Positions 11,871 to 24,300 of a stretch of 64,000 bases of DNA are shown here, one piece after another (position 1 is the stretch's first letter; every line of letters starts with the position of its first letter). The DNA lies in assembly GCF_052857255.1 (NCBI RefSeq), contig NC_135500.1, forward strand, positions 51,300,272 to 51,364,271. The letters are read 5' to 3'. The notes under the pieces were generated by a model. That model worked only from the letters and a program-made list of their open reading frames with translations. It did no database searches and was not told where the DNA came from. The DNA comes from Amblyomma americanum. Lineage: Eukaryota > Arthropoda > Arachnida > Ixodida > Ixodidae. A program made the position numbers and the translations under genes.

Positions 11871-14800
11871 TCATTTGCTTAGCCTCAGTGCTTGCTTCGT
11901 GGCTTTCCGTTTAGTAGTTTGACTGTGCAGTTCAAGATTTTTTCTGCGTGCAAGCCAATGCAGCCTAACCCTGACGAACAGGGCAAACAAACCATCATAA
12001 ACGTCATCACCACACACAGTCAGCGATTTTTCTACCTTGGCATGAAGCAACATGCACAGATCATGCCCTACTTGTTCTTTTCCCACAATATTGGAACTAG
12101 ATGCGACAAAAACCTGCTCGCAAGCATTGATGAAAGCTACAAACGAGGGTGTAGGAACTGACAGGCTCCCAAAGTCACCTTCTCCAGGATTTTTGACACT
12201 TGCAACTGGCAAAGATGTGGCAGCTGTACAGAGAGAAGGAGCAGACTTAGATAAACAAACTGGGAGAGTGGCTAGAAGGCTAGACATGTCTTCAGCACAG
12301 TTGCTGCTTTCCGACAGTTTGAAAAGGTTGCTAACTAAAAGATGCCTAAATGCTGCTTGAAACTGCCGGCAAGACGAGTTGCTGTTCGATCCAGATTTCG
12401 ACCTAACGATAGCAAAGGTGTTTTCAAGTGCATCCTGGTTCAGGTGCCTGGTAAGGAGGTATGTCAAACCATAGCGAGAGGCCAGGTGGCTCCATAACAG
12501 CAGCACAGCCCTCATAGTTTGGCAGAAGCCACGGATTCAAAGAGGCTGCCGCGCACAGCCTAGAATTTCGATGTTTTCGAAAACTGCAATACACTCTTCC
12601 AAAAACTCTTCATGCACAGATCCTGCACAAATTGCAGATGCATACGGAGACTTTCCCCGCTTCTGTGAAGTATTTAGACTGTTAAAGAGTCTATCGATCC
12701 TCTCAACAAATCTGGCTGTGTGGATAGCCTCCGATGGCAACTGTTGGAATGTTACCAATGTGCACAATGCAGCAGCGCAATGATTGCTGAATACCTGTGC
12801 TGCGAGTTTCACAGACATCTTCGAAGCAAAAGTTAAATTAAAGTGCCGGGCACTCAACTTTGGGATGGACCGAATTTGCATTTCTCGATCCTTCTCATAA
12901 GCCTGTCGTATGTACGAGCTTTTAATTTTGTCACTGCCTACCCTGAAGTCATACTTGAAGAGCATATTGCGCAAGCACTTGAGCAAATGCGGTGGATAAA
13001 AAATAAAGAAAAGCGGTTCACCATTCCCACTTAAGTACGGCTTTTCAGGGGTCACAAGTTTCGAAAACAGAGAAACATTTTGGTTCCCCTGATCACAAAC
13101 CACAGCCACAGGCTGCAATCTAGCTCCAACCAACATTTTGTGGCATTTGAAAAGGAGGTCATACAGAACAGTTGCAGGCGCTGCCTTATCTGCAAAGTAG
13201 TAGCCAAGAGGCTGCTTCCACGGCGTACATATTCCTTTGGCCATGAACACAAGCGCCTTGTTTGCAAGATTTGGACCTTGTGCTGCACTGTACTCTTCAA
13301 GGCCTTCAAATCTGTCCGGCACTGGATTGTACGACAGCTCCTTTGAAACAGGCATTTCATCAAAAATGAAGGTGCAAGCCCTGTCTTGCCGTGGAAAAGA
13401 CGCTGCCCGTTTCTCGATCAAATCAAAAACTTCAGGATAAAATCCAACCCTCAATGGTACGCGTGCAAGCCACAGCTGCAGTGACCTAACAGATGGAAGT
13501 TTCAGGAGTTTCCTGCAATATCTGTAACCTTTTGGGCTGTGGAAGTATAAACCTAAAGCAAAGGTGTTGTTTTGGCTGCACCATCGACGGCCAAACCTGC
13601 TGACATTGTGCATCTTTAACTGAGCTTCAACAAAAGCAGCAACAGCTGGTGTTAAATGCTCACGCAGACTATCTACCAATTCGGCAGTGGTCTTCATGCG
13701 ACGGCGCTGAAGCAGCAGTCCTTGCAGCCTCTTGTTGCGGTTACGCAGCTGCCTGAGCTTGGCTCGAAGTTTCTGCAGTGGCCGCCTTTTATTGATGGGG
13801 CTGGTGAAAGATCCTGCAACGTACAGAGTCGACGGAAGAGCAATAAGTTGCTACGTCGGGTTTAGTCATAGCTGCATGTAGTCCTGTAGCACCAAAAAGT
13901 GCGCAATATTGCGAAAGCGTTGTAAAATTGCTAACCTTCATAAGAAAGAGGCGAACTGCTGAACGGAGCTCCTGGTGACAAATCAGTACTCGCTGACAGT
14001 GTTGCGGCCACCCCCTGCCATGCCAGGTTCCAGAGATGAAGCGCTTGCTTCAGTGCTTGGTCCTGCATATGTGTGGTCAGCTGCGCCCACAGAATATAAA
14101 GAACAAAATATAGTGACAGCACAGTTCTGACAGGGAAGCCAGCAACCCAACAATGCACAAATAATAACTAAGCGCCACAGGCGGAATTAACACTTACACT
14201 GAACCATTATGAAGCCACTGGCGTGGGAACAAGCTTGGTTCAGCGTAGAACCAGTAGGGCTGGCACCATCTGCATCTGCACAGCGCACAGACAAGGAATT
14301 GTAGCATATTTCTGAGCCATACCTCCTCAGGCTGTTCGAGCAGATACGAAATAACAATCACCTTCTTGGAAGAGTAGCAGCGACTGGGACGACCGACTCT
14401 GGACGTACCCCTTGGAAACAGATTCACCGGAGACAGCAGCTATCATAGGAAGCAGTCCAATGAGCTTTCAGTCGTCACCATTTTCAAAAGATTTATGTCA
14501 GTTATGCATACAACCCTGCTCACCTGGTTCTCCAGCCCGGCGCACTGATGCCGAAGTTTCGCTCAGAGATTGTGAACAGTCCATGTCGCTGCTGCATTCG
14601 CTTGAGGTGTCTGAAATGGCAACATTATTGCGGAGAGAAAAGAGAATTCAGTACCTTTATAGTAAATAATTTCCAAAGAACTATAGCTTCCACAGCATGC
14701 GGTTCACATTGTCATCACTCTAGAAAGAAAAATGCTTATCCAATGAAATAAAATTCAGTTTACCACCCTTAATCGTTAGGCACATTAGTTTGATGTCATC

Positions 14801-15245
14801 AGCAGCTGTGGAGCACCAGTAAATCATTTGCAATTTTCATATGCTATGTTTTACTTTGAAGAGTGCGAAATTCGCCTATCACACAAACAACGATAGCTCG
14901 CAAATCAAGTAATGTGCCGCATATTGTTTACAGATTTATGCAGGTCAGCCTATGGCCTACGCAATGGGATGCAACAAGAATGAATTCGTAAGCAATTATC
15001 GCAAAAAATAAAAACCTGTACAAACATTGGCTTTCGCTAGCATGAATATTGAGGTAAAAGGCAACAACACAAACAATTATTAGTGCATTTCTATAATCGT
15101 TCAGTGCATGCTTTGATACATAACACATGAGCACACAATATCTCGAGAAGCTTTTCACCAAGCGTACCTTGCCCAAGTCGGCATAAGATTGCATCCTGAT
15201 AAGACTGAAGATGAAAAAAGAAGCTCTGCATACAAGAAAGCAAAG

Positions 15246-16886
15246 TTCTGGAGTGCTGGAAGAAGCTCGAGCTTCAGCACCGCAAGTCCCTGCGCGTGTG
15301 CCTAGGCCTGCCCAAAAACTCGCAGTGCGCCGCAACGTTGGCCGAGGCAGGAGCGTGGCCCCTTGAGCTCCAAGCAGCGCGCAGGGCACTGAATCACATC
15401 GACCGGCTTCACCGCGCACCGGACGGCGGCTCGCTGCTGCAGCGTATGCGCTCGCACCCGCGCTCACGAATGGGCGCGGCGCTGCTCGAGTATGAGCAAT
15501 TGACCCAAGGCCCACCCCCCTACGGCTCCTGCGCGCCCTGGCCTGCTGCCTCGGAGGTACAGCGAGAGATCGTCGGCATCGCGGGAAAGCGGAGCACACC
15601 CCTCTGCGCTGTGCAGCAGCTGGCCAGAGCCGTAATACACGAGGAGCTCCAGGACCATCTCCTCGTGTACACCGACGGCTCAGTGGCCCGCGACAGCTGC
15701 TCCCTTGCTGCGGCGGCCACCATCCCCGCCCTGCGACTGCACAGCCAGCAACACGCAACCTTCCTGGGCTCCTCCACCACGGCGGAGTTGATGGGGATCC
15801 GGCTCGGGCTGGACCTGCTGCTCACCCTCGGCCCTCCGCCGCCCAGGAGTGCTCTGCTGTGCGACTCCCGCGCCGCCCTCAGCCGCCTGCAATCTAACGG
15901 CCGCGGTACCCCACTAGTGCGGGAAATTCGCTCGCGCATCGAGCGCCTCGCGCAGAGAGGCATTGCCGTGCGTGCACAGTGGGTGCCCGGTCACTGCGGC
16001 ATCGCCGGCAACGAAGAAGCTGACGACCTCGCGACCGCTGCACACCAACTACCTGCCAGCGATCTGCCCCTTGCGCTGGAGGACGTGCGTGCGGTCATTC
16101 ACGACCATCTCCGAAAGCAGCACCCCGACCCACGCATCGCGGGAGGTGAGCGCATCGACAGTGTCACCGGCTGTCGCGCACTTACACGGTCGCAACGTGC
16201 AATGATCCTCCGCGCGCGCATCGGCTGCGTGTGGCCCGGGGAACGACGGGTGCGTCACGGAATCGCGACGAGTGATGTGTGTGACGGATGCGGTGCAGTG
16301 GAAACACTAGAACATCTGCTCCTTCGCTGCTCCGCGTTCGCCGATGCTCGTCGCGATATGCTCGCGGCCTATAGGGCGCAGGGCATACTACCAGACTCCA
16401 TCAAGACGCTATTGTGGCCGCAGGGCAGTGCGCGCACTCGTGAGCGAACTTTGGTGAGCCTCTGTGCATTCCTCGAACACACGGGCTTGACGTCCCGTCT
16501 GTTCTCCGTCAGGTAGTTACACGCAGTGACCGAACGCTCCGCGAGTTCTACCTTGAACGATTAATAACTGGACGCCCCACTCCAGTTGTAACCTACACAG
16601 TGCTGTGCGCGTGTGTGATTTAATTTCTCTAAACTGAACTAATCACGCGCACAACCTGGACACATTACTTATTGTGTAAATAGTTTGTACATATTACTTC
16701 TCCCCCTGTCCTTTACTCCTGTCCCCTCACCTCTTTCATTTCATTTCTCCATTCTGCCTGCTGTCCTTTATTTCCGCTGCCCCAGCTCAGGTGCTTCAGT
16801 ATCGATGGCAAATGCCGGGGCTAGCAAAAATCTTTTCCTTCCTTTTTACTATTATTTTTAATAAAACCACTACCACTACCACCACC
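15246..16886 (+). mobile_element. 5'-truncated I-type LINE in P-transposon intron 2 (RNase H and zinc finger)
   Basis: The frame starts within the RT C-terminus (KLELQHRKSLRVCLGLP), continues with an RNase H domain (LLVYTDGSV, TAELMGIRLGL, LLCDSRAAL, VPGHCGIAGNEEADDLA) and ends with a C-x2-C..H..C finger (DVCDGCGAVETLEHLLLRC); stop at 16514-16516. All four RNase H acidic positions and the His are present. The 3' UTR ends in TACCACTACCACCACC. TGGAGT occurs on both sides (15248-15253 and 16887-16892), a likely short target duplication. The coding part has no internal stop, so this is a young fragment. It is GC-richer than its surroundings. Confidence 0.85.
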
Positions 16887-17003
16887 TGGAGTACTAAAAT
16901 TCATCAAACATTTAGGAAGGCTCACCCTTTTTTCCCCCTCACTTCTTTTGAGCTATCAAAGGAAGGACGAGAATGCCCTCTGGACACGACAGGGACCGTT
17001 CAT

Positions 17004-17423
17004 GGTGGTGGTGGTAGTGGTTTTATTAAAATAATAGTAAAAAGGAAGGAAAAGATTTTTGCTAGCCCCGGCATCTGCCATCGATACTGAAGCACCTGAG
17101 CTGGGGCAGCGGAAATAAAGGACAGCAGGCAGAATGGAGAAATGAAATGAAAGAGGTGAGGGGACAGGAATAGAGGACAGGGGGAGAAGTAATATGTACA
17201 AACTATTTACACAATAAGTAATGTGTCCAGGTTGTGCGCGTGATTAGTTCATTTAAGAGGAATTAAATCACACACGCGCACAGCACTGTGTAGGTTACAA
17301 CTGGAGTGGGGCGTCCAGTTATTAATCGTTCAAGGTAGAACTCGCGGAGCGTTCGGTCACTGCGTGTAACTACCTGACGGAGAACAGACGGGACGTCAAG
17401 CCCGTGTGTTCGAGGAATGCACA
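17004..17423 (-). mobile_element. second, shorter copy of the same I-type LINE in opposite orientation
   Basis: This is the reverse complement of about 16462-16886 with few differences. It starts with the GGTGGTGG tail and is cut at its 5' end within the last codons. GACCGTTCAT is duplicated perfectly at 16994-17003 and 17424-17433, so it is an independent, severely 5'-truncated insertion. Confidence 0.92.
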
Positions 17424-17433
17424 GACCGTTCAT

Positions 17434-17833
17434 GAGACAAGGTTTCACGGTGAATATGAAAGATTCAACTCCCACTTGCTGCAAAACATGTAGAGTCGCC
17501 TGGTTTCCGTTGCTGAAGTGGCTAGCGGCATTAAACAGCCTGAACCGGAAGACTGACAGACTCACGTTAAGATCCTTTGGAGCCCTTTGCCATACCAGAC
17601 TACCGAATATCCCACTTCCATTATCCTTTTTTTTACCGGAAATATCAGGCAAGAGTATTCACACCGTCAGTGTACTTTTTCCGCACCCATGCCTAGAAAT
17701 TCGCTTGAGCACCCTTCGCCTACTAAGCTTGTGCCATTAGCTTACCACAAGCACAAACCTAATTCTATGCTATGTTGGACATTTGTCACGAACCTCACAT
17801 ACAGTGTACAGTGCATACAAGAGACGTAAAACG

Positions 17834-17837
<4 letters not shown>
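17434..17837 (-). pseudogene. unidentified coding remnant in the intron
   Basis: The minus frame at 17652-17434 reads SLVWQRAPKDLNVSLSVF and FNAASHFSNGNQATLHVLQ, which looks protein-like and recalls the start of uncharacterised transposon-associated proteins in arthropods. It was split by the LINE insertion at 17004-17423. I cannot name the family. Confidence 0.3.

Positions 17838-17918
<81 letters not shown>
17838..17918. repeat. (TA)n microsatellite
   Basis: About 80 bases of TA directly adjoin the 5' side of the gypsy integrase fragment. Confidence 0.95.
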
Positions 17919-17919
<1 letters not shown>

Positions 17920-19358
17920 TCATTGCGTATTCTCATTGATCGCCTCAACTGTGCCAGCCGAGATCCTTCATTGCAACTGTTTGTCATTCAGGATGGCGTC
18001 CTATACCGCCGCAACCTTCGTCCTGACGGACCTCCGCTCCTGCTAGTCGTTCCCCAGCGTCTCCGTTCATCTGTCCTAGCGGAACTACACGACCTACCGA
18101 CCGCAGGCCACCTCGGCGTCTCCCGCACATACGATCGGGTCCGACGCCGCTTCTTTTGGCCTGGTCTGTACCGCTCTGTTCGGCGTTACGTTGCCTCCTG
18201 CGACCTCTGCCAACGCAGGAAGAGACCATCAACGTTGCCTGCTGGCCTTCTACAGCCTATTGACGTACCTCTCGAACCATTCTACCGTGTTGGACTCGAC
18301 CTTCTCGGACCTTTCCCGACGTCCTGCTCCGGCAACCGTTGGATTGCTGTCGCGACCGACTATGCGACCCGGTACGCTATCACGCGTGCGTTACCAACAA
18401 GTTGCGCAACCGATGTCGCCGACTTCCTATTGCAGAACGTAATCCTTCACCACGGCGCTCCACACCAATTGCTGACGGACCGCGGCCGCTACTTTTTGTC
18501 CCGAGTAGTTGACGATATCCTCCGGTCCTGTGGCACGCAGCATAAGCTCACTACAGCTTACCATCCCCAGACGAACGGGCTTACCGAGCGCCTCAACAGG
18601 ACTCTGACCGATATGCTATCCATGTATGTCTCGCCCGACCACCGCGATTGGGACGTTGCCTTGCCTTATGTAACATTTGCTTATAATTCGTCGCGGCATG
18701 ATACCACCGGCTATTCTCCTTTCTACCTTCTGTTTGGTCGGCATCCTGCGCTACCATTGGATACATTACTACCGAGTTCTACTGCCTCGACCACAGAGTA
18801 TGCACGTGACGCCATCTCCCGAGCAACTATGGCCCGTGAAATCGCCCGAGACCGGCTCACCGCATCTCAGACCTACCAGAAGTCAGTTTACGACCGCCGG
18901 CATCGCCCAGTACACTATCCGCCGGGCTCACTCGTCCTCCTTTGGTCTCCTTCTCGCCATGTCGGTCTCTCTGAGAAACTTCTACGTCAGTACAGTGGCC
19001 CTTATCGAGTTCTCCGTCAGGTGACCGACGTGACCTACGAGATTACACCTCTTCATGCTCCGACGTCGTCCACTAGCCCTTTGACTGACGTTGTTCATGT
19101 AGTCCGTCTCAAACCGTACCACACGCCTGCTACATCATCCACTTAGCCCCGGGACGGTGCTTTTGCCGCCGGGAGTTATGCTACGGTTGTGCTTGTGCTT
19201 GGAACGCTCGTGCTTGGTGCGCTCGCGCTTGGAACGCGAAGAGGACGAAGTGCGTTTCTGCTGCTGGGCTTCGCGTGCCCGGTTGGTCGGCTGCGTGGCT
19301 GTAAGCTGTTTCCCTGTAAATATATTTTTCCCTTTCGGTGTGCACATCTTCACGTTAC

Positions 19359-19360
<2 letters not shown>
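17919..19360 (+). pseudogene. gypsy integrase and LTR-like 3' end, truncated
   Basis: The frame to 19146 encodes a Ty3/gypsy integrase: the His-His-Cys-Cys zinc region (LHDLPTAGHLGVSRTYDRV, SCDLCQRRK), core Asp in YRVGLDLLGPFP, Asp in LLTDRGRYF and Glu in NGLTERLNRTL, then a GPY-type end (YSGPYRVLRQVTDVTYEI). It has no start of its own and lacks all upstream pol domains. After the stop comes about 210 bases resembling a non-coding 3' region with a probable LTR fragment. It differs from the integrase at 22310-23330, so it comes from another gypsy family. Both ends abut TA arrays. Confidence 0.85.

Positions 19361-19446
<86 letters not shown>
19361..19446. repeat. (TA)n microsatellite
   Basis: About 85 bases of TA on the 3' side of the integrase fragment. 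Confidence 0.95.
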
Positions 19447-19450
<4 letters not shown>

Positions 19451-19692
19451 CACGATATGTATATAATTATATCTGCTCACGTGAAAGCGATACTTCCATT
19501 TTCGTTTTCGCTTAGCAGGGTGCAGGTAAAAATTTACTGTAATTTTTAAAGCCACAAGACAGATACATAATTCGTTTTGCAAAAGCCGCTAGACTGTTTA
19601 CGGTTACGACAAAAAAGAAAAATTTCATTTTTTCACAAAACCTGACATTTCAAGAGCGGCGAATGCCTTAAAAGTTTGATAACAAAAATTAC

Positions 19693-20712
19693 CGGCAATG
19701 CTTGCTCGAGTAGGCAAAGCATCGTGTGGCAGCCTTCCTGATGGCAGATACACAGATGGTTCGAAGTGCCTCGAGCAAATCCTGAGTTCTCGTAGCTGCG
19801 ACGGCGCCTTCTTCTCCAGGCTGACGTTGCGGCAGAACTGCGCCCACGCTCGGCACCTGGACGTGATGCATGCATGCACGTTAGATACAACTGCGCCAAA
19901 AGGAATACGCATACTCGAAACGCCAATGCGTCATTATTCCTGTCACTGCTAACTGCAGTAACTTATACTTGCATTACATCTGAACTATGGTAGTACCGCA
20001 CTCTGCGCCCCAGAGTGCGGTAACGCTCATCCTCATGCCACGCGGCTAGCTGCTTTTCTAAGCTCAACGAGTGACGAGAGTGAAGTGCGTTTAAAATTAC
20101 CCTGACAGTCATGTATATGTAGGACAGCAATACCAAGGCAAGCAATAACTCCTGCTGAGCGAATCCAGTTAAAGCCTCCTCAAAGCCGCGCACATACACG
20201 AGGCTGAGTTTCGATACTCCCAGCTGCGAGGGGATCCTCAAATTGGCTTCATGGTTTTGCAAAACTAAACAATGTCGTATTCAGAGCTGTCAGGTAGCAA
20301 ACTTTGTTCTAAATGGGCCTCCCGGTCAGTAGCGTGCACGTGGTTGCTCCTGAGAGCCCGGTGTGAAGTTCACGTTGGTGATAGTCAGCTGCATGAAACT
20401 CACTATAAATTAGAAAAATGTGGGCCTCTTTCGCACACCTCAGCACTGAAAGTGTGTGCCCTGCAGTGTAGTACATAAATATCCCCGAAAACATGAAGCC
20501 AAGTACGCACGAACGGGTTACAGCTATGAAACACGAGCGAACAGCCCGGCGAAACCATATCGAAGCTATCGCGCATACCTAGAGCAGACGACACCGTCAA
20601 GAGCTCACCTGTGAAAGTCCAGCGGGAATCGGTGTAGCGTGACGCCAATGGTACTATCCACGCTGTCGCAGTGTACCACGGAGCATCGTTTCTTCACATG
20701 CCGCAAGCTCAT
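19693..20712 (-). CDS. THAP zinc-finger domain exons of the P transposase
   Basis: Exon 1 (20712-20609) starts with ATG and gives RCSVVHCDS and GVTLHRFPLD; it ends at CACAG before GTGAGC. Exon 2 (19856-19693) follows the acceptor CGTCCAG and gives CRAWAQFCRNV, LRICSRHFEPS and DALPT. Together they show the C-x4-C, W, C-x2-H and terminal A-x-P pattern of THAP domains, which bind the transposon DNA. The intron in the middle of the domain (20608-19857) is about 750 bases and contains nothing I recognise. Confidence 0.88.
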
Positions 20713-21284
20713 CTTGAAATGAAGCGCTAAGCGCTTCAAAAGAAGAGCGCGAAGCGTGCAAAGACGGAAAAAGACTTCGCACTGGCCGCACGCCGAAGGA
20801 AACGAAAAAACCGAGAAAACTGCCGCAGCGGTGCAGCGGGGTGCAAATCTTACCGAACGGTGACAAAGAAGCGACGTGCAAGGACGACGAAAACTTCGCA
20901 AAAGGAGCATTTTGAGACCGGCGAGCTAAATTTATACGCTTTACCAGGCGCGCCATCGCAGACAGCTGGCGATAAGAAATCGCTTCGTAAGCGCCCGCCA
21001 CTGTGGCCGGATTAGCCGGGTATCGAAACAAGGCCTGCAAAGACGCGCTGTAATGCACCGCACACTCATGAATAGGGGGCAGGTCAAGAGTGTTGCAAAA
21101 ATACAAAATTTGCCAGGTTTTAATAAAATGACTTACCTCTTCCATAAAACAAGGTGCTAATATATTTTTTCTTTTCTATTGGCAGATTACATTCCAATTT
21201 TGTAGCTTTATCATTTCTTTATATGAGTGTTTTGCCCCCCATCCTCTGGCTGTGCTGCAGTCGCGCTAAACCACTTTTCGGCCC
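20713..21284 (-). other. 5' region of the P transposase gene
   Basis: Between the transposase ATG and the right terminal repeat. No coding sequence; no clear TATA box is seen. Expected to hold the promoter and transposase-binding sites. Confidence 0.45.
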
Positions 21285-21314
21285 AGCCTTCGCCACCACT
21301 TTAAATCCGCCTTG
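21285..21314 (-). repeat. right terminal inverted repeat of the P-type transposon
   Basis: Reverse complement starts CAAGGCGGAT and ends GCGAAGGCT; pairs with 10199-10228. Confidence 0.85.
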
Positions 21315-21321
21315 GTGCGGA

Positions 21322-24300
21322 TGCGAGTGAAAGCAGTCCGACCGAACGTAAGGAGACGGCGGCAGCCGAAGCCGAACGCAGAAAGCGGTTCGAGACGAGG
21401 CAAGCGCGCGTGTGTTATACGTGCCAGAAGCCGGGTCACTTTCCTGCGCAGTGTCCAGAAACAAAAACAAAAGTCGTGTTTTTGTCATTATGCAGCACTG
21501 ACGAGAACATGAAGCTTCTCGAGCCTTACATGCGAGACTTCCTCGTGAACGGGAAAGAGTGCCGAGTGCTTCGTGATTCCGCAGCTACAATGGATGTAGT
21601 TGACCCCTCTTACGTAGAACCCGATATGTTCACGGGCGAGTGCGCATGGATCAAGCAAGCCGTGGAAGCTCACAGCGTGTGTCTGCCCGTAGCAAAAGTG
21701 CTTATTGAAGGACCTTTCGGAGCAATTGAGACGGAGGCCGCAGTGTCATCTATGCTGCCCCCCCAGTACCCGTACCTATTTTCGAACAGGTCCGATCACC
21801 TCCTGCGCGAGAAGGGGCTTTTGTTTGGTGAGGCTAGCGTTCATGCCTTAACCAGATCGAGAGTTCGGGAGCTCGCTGCAAAGGCGGTAGTTGCGGGGCC
21901 GACGTTGTCTAACAATGAGAAAGGGTCGGAGGCGCAGCAAGCTGATACTCAAAGCACGTCCGAACTGAATAAAATTGAGCCTGTAGCGTTGAAGGCACCA
22001 GGTACTGGAGAGGAAATGCCCGACACGGGAAAGTTAGAAGAGCTATCTGCAGATTTGCTCATCGCGCCTACGTCCGATGGACTTAATAGGTTGCTAAAAG
22101 TCAGCCGGTCGGCTTTGATAGCCGAGCAAAAAAAGGATGGCAGCCTAGAAAACATGCGCTGCAATGTCAAGGAAGGTATCGCCAAGAAAAATGCTCGTTT
22201 TGTGGAAAGAGGTGGGGTCCTGTACCGGAAGTATCTAGACCGCAGAGGAGTCGAGTTCGATCAGTTGATCGTGCCTCAGTGTTACCGTCAGGATCTGTTG
22301 CGCTTGTCGCATGGCGGTTCGTGGTCCGGACACCTAGGAGTTAAGAAGACTAAGGACCGTCTCTTGCAAGAGTACTATTGGCCAGGGTGTTTTCGTGACG
22401 CAGAACACTTTGTGAGGACATGTGACACCTGTCAGCGGGTTGGCAAACCAGGGGACAAATCGAGGGCGCCGTTGAAGTTGGTACCTATCATTACGGAGCC
22501 TTTTAGACGGCTCGTTATTGATACAGTGGGACCTCTGCCGGCAACAGCCACAGGGTACAGACACATTTTGACTGTGATCTGCCCAGCGACAAAGTTCCCT
22601 GACGCAGTGCCGCTTAAAGAACTCAGCTTAGTTGAGATAGTCAATGCACTACTGTCCATATTTGCGCGAGTTGGTTTCACTGCGGAAATCCAGTCAGATC
22701 AGGGCACAGTGTTTACTAGCGCTTTGACGACAGCCTTTCTCGAAAGGTGTGGGGTAAAGCTGTTACACAGCTCAGTGTACCACCCACAGTCGAATTCCGT
22801 TGAGAAGCTCCTCTCCGTCATGAAGCGCGTGTTGAGAGCATTGTGTTTTGAGCAACAAAGTGATTGGGAGCTGTGTCTGCCTGGGGTGATGTTTGCATTA
22901 AGGACCGCGCCGCATGCGGCTACGGGGTTTTCGCCAGCTGAGCTGGTGTACGGTCGCTCGCTGCGGTCTCCGCTTCGCATGCTTCGAGACTCGTGGGAAG
23001 GCAGGGGCGACGACCCAGTCGTGGTCGAGTACGTTCTTAGTCTCCTCGAACGCTTAAGAAGGGCAGAGGAGTTGTCAGGTGAAGCAATGGCAAAGGCCCA
23101 GCAGAGGGCCAAGGTTTATTATGATCGGACAGCCAGGGCCCGTCCTTTTGAGGTGGGCGATGAGGTAATGATATTGCGCACATCGCTAAAAAACAAACTC
23201 GACGTGCAGTGGGAGGGCCCAGCACGGATTGTTCAAAAACTGTCGGACGTTAACTACGTGGTGAGTCTGCCAGGAAAACGGAAAGCACAGCAAGTTTACC
23301 ACTGTAATCTGCTCAAACCCTATAGACAACGGGAAGCAGTGGTGTGTATGATGGTAAACGTTCCCGAAGAGCTTCCGATCGAGCTTCCGGGACTAGGCTC
23401 AGTGACGAACAGGGAAGACACTGATCAGGTCATTAGTGACTTAATCATTAAAGCACCGCTGTCGGCTGAGCAGAAAACCGAACTACACCAACTCTTACAA
23501 GAGTTTCAAGGTCAGTTCTCTGAGAGGCCTGGTAGGACTTCTGTCCTTACTCATGATATAGAACTTACCTCCCCAGAGCCAGTACGATCCAAGGCGTACC
23601 GGGTGTCACCCCGCCAGCGCGATATTATGGAGGCTGAGGTAAAGAAAATGCTACAGCTCGGTGTTATTGAGGCGGGTGAGAGTGATTATACCTCCCCTTT
23701 GATTTTAGTTGAGGTACCGGGCAAGGAACCTCGTCCTTGCGTCGACTACCGCAGGCTTAATTCCATCACTAAGGATCAAATTTATCCGATCCCTAACATC
23801 GAGGAGCGCCTTGAGAAAGTTAGTAGCGCTCAGTTTATTTCCACCCTAGATCTTGTCAAGGGTTATTGGCAGGTTCCACTTACAGAAGAGGCTAGTAGGT
23901 ATGCGGCGTTCATTTCACCAATGGGAACATTCCGTCCTAAAGTTTTGAGTTTTGGTTTGAAGAACGCGCCATACTGCTTTTCAAGCCTCATGGACAAAGT
24001 GTTGCGGGGACAGGAAGAATTCGCTTTACCGTATTTAGACGACGTAGCGATATTCTCCGCATCCTGGTCTGAGCATATGGCACATTTGCGGGCAGTGCTA
24101 ACCCGCCTGCGCGAAGCGGGCTTGACAGTCAAGGCTCCCAAGTGCCAATTAGCACAGGCCGAGGTTGTATACCTCGGTCACCTGATTGGACAGGGTCGTC
24201 GCCGCCCCTCTGAAATAAAGGTGGCCGCTGTGCGAGACTTCCCGCAACCGCGCACGAAGACCGATATTCGGTCGTTCTTAGGTGTCGCCGGCTACTATCA

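Larger units (their letters stand above)
11871..20712 (-). pseudogene. P-type transposase (THAP domain, six exons, one internal stop)
   Basis: Exons on the minus strand: 20712-20609, 19856-19693, 14610-14524, 14439-14362, 13992-13936 and 13813-11871. Each intron has GT..AG ends and the phases agree (2,1,1,1,1), giving 810 codons, close to the usual P/THAP9 size. Exons 1-2 form a THAP zinc domain. Exon 6 starts with a leucine-rich coiled coil (RPLQKLRAKLRQLRNRNKRL), then PSVRSLQLW, the first acidic residue in CTFIFDEM (residue 315), the second in VVCDQGNQN (404) and the third in NQDALENTF (627), as in the P-family RNase H-like fold. A TGA at 12537-12539 (codon 589) is the only defect I find. 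Splicing is inferred; exon 5's acceptor is the least certain. Confidence 0.88.
10199..21314 (-). mobile_element. P-type DNA transposon inserted in gypsy gag
   Basis: The ends are inverted repeats of about 30 bp (10199-10228 and 21285-21314) that start CAAGGC and finish GCGAAGGCT, with 25 of 30 positions equal by my alignment. GTGCGGA is duplicated on both sides (10192-10198 and 21315-21321). P elements make 8-bp duplications; here 7 bp match exactly. Removing the element plus one copy restores the gag frame. Inside is a six-exon transposase gene on the minus strand with a THAP DNA-binding domain. The 11.1-kb size comes from secondary insertions in the second intron (about 15246-19446). Confidence 0.92.

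Noticed and set aside
12537..12539. Selenocysteine reading of the TGA in the P transposase
   Set aside because: No selenocysteine element looked for or evident, and the family has no Sec; a nonsense mutation is simpler.
14928..15758. 276-residue minus-strand reading frame, Arg/Ala-rich
   Set aside because: Shadow of the GC-rich RNase H coding sequence on the plus strand; no motif.
17742..18046. Ile/Tyr-repeat peptides (also near 19157-19582 and 53149-53578)
   Set aside because: Translations of TA microsatellites.
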